Source: Laetiporus sulphureus 93-53 (Eukaryota; Basidiomycota; Agaricomycetes; Polyporales; Laetiporaceae). Taken from it: DNA of 64,000 nt. The translations under genes were made by a program, and so were the position numbers. Shown here in pieces: positions 58,265-64,000 of this stretch (positions within the stretch are counted from its first letter, which is position 1; every line of letters begins with the position of its first letter). The DNA is taken from NCBI RefSeq assembly GCF_001632365.1, contig NW_024468510.1, positions 913,920 to 977,919 on the forward strand, given 5' to 3'. Under the pieces are notes generated by a model. The model searched no databases. It was not told the DNA's origin and saw only the letters and a program-made list of their open reading frames with translations.

Positions 58265-59083
58265 ATGGATCCCCTCACTATGCTCTCAAATCTGAAAGAT
58301 ACGTTCAATCCTGCATGTCCCTGCTGTCAGGAAGAAATCCAGGGAGCATCGTCTGCGGGCACTTATCGCTATGCCGAATCCAATCTCAAAGAGACGATGT
58401 GCAAGCAGTTGACCCAGTGCCAAAACTGTTATACATCCCGTGGGCCTGGGGTAACGCTTCTTCGATGCAAGCGCTGCCAGGTCAACATCTACTGTGTAAA
58501 TGAAATTAATCAACCCTCAGTTTCTATACCATAACGAGCTAAGCTTTCTTCCATGTAGAGCAAGGAGTGCCAGAGACAAGCCTGGCCCTCCCACAAGGAG
58601 AAATGTAACCTCAACAGATGCATCAATGAGGTTGGCTCAAATAAAACGCTTGAGAAATTGAAAGCACTTCGAGCTTACATCAGCAAACATCGTCCTACCA
58701 TCGCCGATTGTGCTGTGCATGCCCTGGATGTTTACAATGACCTGACCTGCACAGAGCGTGAGGTCCTCCTTATCCTCCTCTACACGTGCCCCAATGCTAT
58801 TTGCACAGAGACATCCTTCTACGTAGAAGACACGACCACTGCGTCCTTCGAGTTATTTGGGCCTGAAAAATCAGAGGAGATGCATGGGCAGCTGCGCATC
58901 ACCGCTGCAGATAACCTAAAAAATGGCATGGACGGAACCTTGTTCGTCATGCTATTCTGCGTCGACAGTGGTGTCTCCAACATCGCACCTGTGGGCTTCT
59001 GCAGAGCAGATTTCCGGGGTTTGAAGCGTCATGATTGGAAGAATTTTATGACGAAATGCATGAATGAAGGGATTGTCCACTGA
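58265..59083 (+). CDS. MYND zinc-finger protein, intact paralogue
   Basis: The start is MDPLTMLSNLKDTFNPACPC. The N-terminus has an extra Cys pair (CPCCQEE) not present in the first paralogue. The MYND finger is CQNCYTSRGPGVTLLRCKRC, then VNIYC, intron (58497-58558), SKECQRQAWPSHKEKC. The body (ISKHRPTIADCAVHALDVYN, then ETSFYVEDTTTASFELFG, then NGMDGTLFVMLFCVDSGVSN) ends MTKCMNEGIVH at 59083. It matches the frameshifted gene at 39823-40563, including the MLSC/MLFC region, which shows where that gene's frame breaks. MYND fingers bind proline-rich peptides; the role here is unknown. It lies inside the transposon island but shows no decay. Confidence 0.87.
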
Positions 59084-59559
59084 CCGGGTGTCTTCTGCCT
59101 GCCGTTTGCTTGTAGCGCCCATTGGTGAGCTTTGATGACCATCTATTAATGATACATATCTGCCACAGAATCATCTCAATAGGGATTTTTGTTTCAGTGG
59201 ATATGCCAAGGTCGTAAAATACTATCTAGCAGGAAGAGCAGTTGTATGTAAGCGTCTGTAAATAAATGTGAAGCAGTGGTGAACGATTGAAATAAAATGT
59301 TGAAACTCCGTGATTTATGTCTTCTTACCTCTAAGACTCCTCCTCTTGAGTTTCTTTTGAAAGTGGCACAGATCATTTGTAAGCCATCAAACTTCGTGAT
59401 CGCGATGGGCCACAGAGACAACGTACAGCAGAAGAATCATCGTCGATTCACGAAGGTAGCCATTGATAGCTGATTGAATATATAAAGCAATGCATTGCAG
59501 CATGGTGCAACGGTGCACAGAATGCTAATAATATTGACCATGTGCAGGCGAGCTGGCAG
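59084..59559. other. Gene-free
   Basis: This is the 3' flank of the MYND gene up to the nested transposons. Nothing is recognised. Confidence 0.4.
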
Positions 59560-59568
59560 CATTCACGG

Positions 59569-60428
59569 CAGGCTCCTCCACAGCCTTTCTTTGGGAGTTA
59601 AGGGGGGCCTTCATACTAAGGGTGGGATTTTGTGCCACGTCTGCCGCCACACCTCAGCCACATTTTCATACTCCGAATCAATTCAAACTCCACAATCTTA
59701 ATCACCCCCCACTCCCTACAATGGCTGCAAGAAAACATCTGTAAACAGCGGAGCTCGGAAGTGAGTTTCCCCAATCAGGCAGTCCCATTTATTATTATAT
59801 AAGCGCCCTGTCTCGTATTTTCTTTAAATATGTTATGCTGTGGTGATGCTCATGGCCCCACCATCTTATTATTGCATGTGTTTCACCAAAATCATATATC
59901 TATATCTGTACTCCATCTTCTGGGAACAGCAATGCCATCCAGATGTCAGTGACTTGTCTGAAGCTGTCAGAGCCATGGCAATGACATCCTTCTTGCCCTT
60001 CAGTAATTTCCATGCTACTTGTGCTTACCAGAGGCATGAATTGTCACTGAGCCTGGTGAAGATCTTCTTCCTGATCTCTTCTGGGGGAAGCAGTGCAGCA
60101 TATTGTGGAGATGTGGTGATCATAGAATCAGAATAAGGCACTTCAGCACCTGAATGAAACATATTTGCCACATTAACCCTAATCTAATTCTACAATCTCC
60201 GGCAAGTGCCACTACTATATGGAGGAATATGATGAGATCACTCCGTTATTTACAGATGTTTTCTTGCAGCTGTCGTAGGGCATTGGGGGCAATTAAGATT
60301 ATGGGGTTTCAAAACTGTGTGATTGCATTAATGATCGAACACATGGTAGTGATCAAAACATGGCACAAAATCCCACCCTTAGTATGAAGGCCCCCTTAAT
60401 GCCCGAAGAAAGGCTGTGGAGGAGCCTG
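59569..60428. mobile_element. Mutator-like non-autonomous element, about 860 bp
   Basis: Terminal inverted repeats start CAGGCTCCTCCACAGCC. The outer 69 bp (59569-59637 against 60361-60428) differ at about four positions, and weaker inverted similarity continues to about 59755 and 60237, so each arm is about 190 bp. It is flanked by a 9-bp duplication, CATTCACGG (59560-59568) and CATTCATGG (60429-60437). Long arms plus a 9-bp duplication fit MULEs. The interior has no transposase. Confidence 0.85.
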
Positions 60429-60432
60429 CATT

Positions 60433-60676
60433 CATGGCAGACATGATGCGATTTATCAGTGTGAAAAATAGTGTGGGAATGTTGGCTGATGTCTTACATT
60501 TGTGGCAAAGGTTTGCCAATGTAGCATTTAAATGGCAAATAGTGCACATTTGCAGCCAAAGTGAAATATTTTCGACATGAAATGCCGTGGTTGCAAATAT
60601 TTGTCGCATGTGTAAGAAATCAGTCGACATTTACACACAATTTTCCACGTTGATAAATCGCACCATGTCTGCCGTG
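60433..60676. mobile_element. MITE copy 2 (244 bp), split by the Mutator-like element
   Basis: This copy matches copy 1 and has the same 26-bp ends, CATGGCAGACATG here against CACGGCAGACATG at the other end. The 3-bp duplication is ATT (60430-60432 and 60677-60679). The first five bases of the MITE also lie left of the MULE (59564-59568), as part of its 9-bp target duplication, so the MULE jumped into this MITE. Confidence 0.9.
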
Positions 60677-60679
60677 ATT

Positions 60680-61021
60680 GGTCAAGAAACACGGTACACG
60701 TGATCGCGTTTTAGGCGTACCCACCCGGCTTGCACCTCAGAGTTCACCTCTTGCACTGTCATTTCACGTCGTGGTTCAGTCTGTACTTTTCCTGTGTCTC
60801 TACATTACGGCAGGGCTCAGAACTCTACCGGTGCTCAGTGCCCAAGCGTTGCTGAGCTTGTACTAGCACCATCATGTTATCCCTATAACAACAAGCACCA
60901 TGGTGCCTTCTGTAGACAGTCCGTAGGTATCTATCGCATGACGATTCACAAATCGAGCAAGGTACATGGTATGGAATATATACTGAGATAAAGAGTAAAT
61001 GCGCAAAAGATATAATCGAAA
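60680..61021. other. Intergenic
   Basis: This is the 3' flank of CDT1. Nothing is recognised. Confidence 0.4.
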
Positions 61022-63257
61022 TCAATCATCCATCTCCAGCTCTCGACGAATCCTCTCTCTCACTTCTCTCAATCCGCTTCCGTCCCTCTTCACCGTTCGG
61101 GGGCTTCTAGTGCGCAGTTCTTCCGCGCTTTCATCTTTCCCTCGAATCCGCCCAGGACTGCTCGGCATCTTGCTCGGACTCCCACCGCTCCCTTCTACCT
61201 CGGCACTCGCACTCGGAGCAGGCATCTCAAGCCATTCTTCTCGCGCAATGTTCAGTGGCCGCAGGAAGAACGGGCACAATTCCGCCAAGAGGTGCAGGGA
61301 CTCGCATGCCTCGGCGAAGGAGGTCGGAACCGGCGAGGACTTCAGCACGGCTGCAGCGACTTCGGATATAGGCAGCACGCGACGCTTGCGCGAAGTTGGC
61401 GCAGCCGCTGGGTTACCTGGATTCGAAAAGAGCCTGTAGAATCAAGCAAACCAATCAGCATGCTGGTCCCGGTAGCATACATATCCCAAGACAATGACTC
61501 ACATCCATACACTCTCTGCAACACCGCCGAGTCGACCCAACAGGCATCTTCTGCGCATCTCTTCTTGGCTTAGTTTTAAAAACTGATCCCTTGTCATCCT
61601 GCTGCTGCTCCCATCTTTCATCAACTCCTTCGTCGGGGAGGTGGAGAGCGACCGCTGACGAACGCGCTCGTACACATCTTGACGGCGCGAGCTTCGAGGC
61701 GTTTGCGGAGCGGTGGCCGCATTGGCTCCACGCTGGTGTGTTGGCGTTGACGGCACCGAAGAGGAGTCCGCAGGCGTACTCCGTCCAGAGAGCGAGGGTG
61801 ATCGGGAACTAGTAGGCGTAAGCGAAGGGGTTCGAGAAAGCGACCTCGAACTCGTCGGTGTGAGCAGACTGACGAATGAGTCTCTGCGCACTCGCGAGGA
61901 GGAAGAGGGCGTTCGCGGAAAGACAATGGTGTTCTTAGAGGGTGTGCCTGCTTTGCTGGAAGTGGTGACTGGAAACGGAATAGCAAACTCGCGCGACTTC
62001 TTGCTCGGTGATTTCGAAGGCGACTTGAAGGGAGACCGGGGAGAAGGAAAGATTTGGCTTGAGAGGATGGAGGCGGATGACGGTGACTTTGGAGAGGACG
62101 ATGCAAGAAGGCGAGTGAGTGTGGAGGGCTTCGAGTCCGACGGCAACGAAGGGAGGTCCGCTGAAGGGATAGTAGGGATGGAGGACTCCCCGGCATGCAG
62201 CTATGAACAACTCAATCAATATCTTCACATTTGCATCGTGATCGGTGCACTGACCTCCACCCAACGCTCGAGCTTCCTTCGGATATCCTCCCGCCGAGTT
62301 TCACTGGCAGCAGTCCATCGGGCTACCGCAGCCATGCCTCCTCTCATGTCCTTATCGATGTCCATCTCCACTTCGATACCAATGCCATACGCAGACATGC
62401 GTGTTTGCGCGGCCTTTGAGAGATGGGTCGTCTGGCTCACCACAAAGCCCATCGCACCACGCGTCCAATCCTTGGATGGGAGCACTGCTGGCCGTTCCTC
62501 CAAGAACGGATTCTCATCGGTATCGTCCACTTCTGCCTTTGCGTACCGTGCTTTCAAGGGCGGCTTGGATGGACTATCGTCCAAGAAGGGATTCTCCTCT
62601 TCGTCCGCAATTGCCTCTTTCGGCCTCACCCTTTCTTTTCCTTTCTTTTCAGCGGATGTCCGATGGGCCTTGTTTGAGAACGGATTGTCATCATCGTCGT
62701 CAATAGCCTGCTTCTTGACTGCAGGCTTCGATGTGGACGCAGACTTGTCAAGCGAGACGGAGCTGCCCTTCCGTTGACTATTCTTCAATGCCGTATGCGC
62801 AGAGGTAGCCTCGCGGGGAACCTGCTGGCCGTCCCACTCCCACAACCAGCATAGCCGCTTCAAGTCGTCGACGCAAAACGTCGTCGAGAAGCCGGAGTAC
62901 GTGGACAAAGAGAGGTGGTTCAACACGTTGTGGACGATGCCAGTGTCTTCAGAGGGAGCGACGGCACAGGTCGCTAGCGCGTGCGAGAGTGCCTGTTGCA
63001 GCGCTGTCTGTATGCTGAACAGACGAGATAGTGAAGGAGGAAGAGGTGTCTCTGCTGTCTTCAGCTTACGGCGCGTCGCTGTGAAAGGTGGGGTCGGAGG
63101 GCTAACATACAACATTCGTTGAGCGTTTTAACAGCACAACGCGATGGACTACTCACAGTGTCCGCAATTTCTTCGGGGTCAGCACGTCATCATCCAGCTC
63201 TGCAGGGGCGCGTTTTTTCCTAGGTGTAGCATGGAGAGCAGCGTAGAGATTGGACAT
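61022..63257 (-). CDS. CDT1: DNA replication licensing factor Cdt1
   Basis: Cdt1 loads MCM2-7 at origins in G1. The start is [18 protein letters not shown] at 63257. A first intron (about 63116-63165) leads into [37 protein letters not shown] and [19 protein letters not shown], the central winged-helix region. A charged linker carries three acidic NPF motifs. Next come [11 protein letters not shown] and a long Ser/Pro-rich linker with SPSK and TP sites. The C-terminal winged helix is [20 protein letters not shown], then [20 protein letters not shown], then EEWLEMP. It ends RELEMDD at 61022. The N-terminus has RKKRAP then PKK basic clusters (nuclear import is inferred). The C-terminal helix block decided the call; overall similarity to named Cdt1 proteins is weak, as is usual. 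Confidence 0.75.
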
Positions 63258-64000
63258 GGTGTTGGCCGCCGACACGTGGAGTGCAACGCTCCCAGGATAC
63301 GCGAGGTGGTGAGTGGAAAAGAACAGTTCGCGCCGCGAGGAGCGACGCGTTTCAAATACGCGTCCACGTAAGCAATTCCCACAGACGCGTCTGGTCACAT
63401 GTGTGACAAGTCGTGTCTTGCCATATTTGTTCGCGAGACAAAAGGACACTGAATCAAAATCCATGTAGTACACCCTATCCATCTTTCATTCCATCTAAAA
63501 CCTAGGTATCAATTACAGGCCACTATCTGTTGTATGCTATTTGCCGTAGTTACAGCATGCGGGGTATAAATCGTATTCAAAAAACCATTATCACGTGACC
63601 GCATCACCTCTGTTGAATGGCTGAGCAGTGAGCACACCTTGGTCCACTCGTCCATGTCGATTCTTTGACTGCATACCAGCAATCGATAATTTTCCCTCTC
63701 TAAAGCAAGTGAACAAGTAGTCATGCTGTCGGCCAGCAACCATGACTCTGAGCTGTCTGCGACTACCTCTGAAGCTATAATGCACCCTGTACCATTGGAA
63801 CTGCTCTCTAGCAGGGCCGTCAACAATGAATCCCCTGCTCTGCACTATCACCTTGTCTCACCAGCAACAAAGAGACAGATACATTTTGTGAGCCTTTTCT
63901 CTGGCAATAGCTTCATGACAATTAATCTTAACCTGTTATGAAGCGTTCCCTGCTAGAACGTTCAGAACCACGTGTGCTTTCTCACACGTACTAGTCCACA
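63258..64000. other. Upstream region of CDT1 and right edge
   Basis: No gene is supported. Frames at 63509-63851 (minus) and 63723-63941 (plus) have no recognisable content. Confidence 0.4.

Noticed and set aside
61713..62777. 354-codon plus-strand frame opposite Cdt1
   Set aside because: It is antisense to well-supported Cdt1 exons, has no recognisable motif, and its length follows from the Ser/Pro/Arg composition of the real strand.
1..64000. CRISPR arrays, operons, rRNA genes, prophage-like blocks
   Set aside because: None seen. The short GT-AG introns, intron-bearing tRNA and gene content make this a eukaryotic nuclear sequence, where such features are not expected.

Overview
This is a nuclear segment from a filamentous basidiomycete fungus, probably Agaricomycotina. 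The genes are densely packed and broken by many short (about 45-60 nt) GT-AG introns. The gene complement is fungal (NCS1, EMC3, Slh1/ASCC3, Bna3, Prp5, PI31, Nsp1, Nup82/88, proteasome subunits, Cdt1). There is also a seven-helix DUF6534 protein of a kind known mainly from mushroom-forming fungi. Exon-intron structures were read by eye from splice signals and protein conservation; no search was run.

Layout. 1-26.7 kb is gene-dense housekeeping DNA: a partial Cys-rich unknown (-), NCS1 (+), EMC3 (-) divergent from a tandem-cassette helicase of the Slh1 type (+), kynurenine aminotransferase (-), an ankyrin-dysferlin-FYVE-RING protein (+), an unknown (-), PI31 (-), Prp5 (+) and an MFS exporter (+). 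26.7-35.6 kb is looser. It holds an intron-containing tRNA-Ser(AGA), the DUF6534 membrane protein (-), a 244-bp-class MITE interrupted by a 100-N assembly gap, a zinc alcohol dehydrogenase (+) and a patch of TGACCCC palindromes. 35.6-51.5 kb is gene-dense again: BTB protein, Nsp1, a frameshifted MYND protein, Nup82/88, proteasome alpha7, Rpn12, proteasome beta1, a mitochondrial-looking unknown and a Gfo/Idh/MocA oxidoreductase. Three proteasome genes lie side by side, and the two nucleoporins, whose yeast homologues share a complex, sit about 1.8 kb apart.

51.1-60.7 kb is a transposon-rich island. It contains a LINE-type ORF1 fragment with a poly-A end that sits exactly between two 0.8-kb direct copies of the oxidoreductase 3' end. 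It also has a tandem pair of about 470-bp repeats, a CpG-free block, a decayed cytochrome P450, a second and intact MYND paralogue, and a Mutator-like element nested in a second copy of the MITE. Cdt1 (-) closes the window.

The most unusual observations are the 0.8-kb duplication flanking the LINE fragment, the nested MULE/MITE insertion with both target duplications readable, the ankyrin-dysferlin-FYVE-RING architecture, the truncated and degenerate second helicase cassette, and the evidence that the N-gap is an assembly artefact. No CRISPR, operon or prokaryotic-type system is present.
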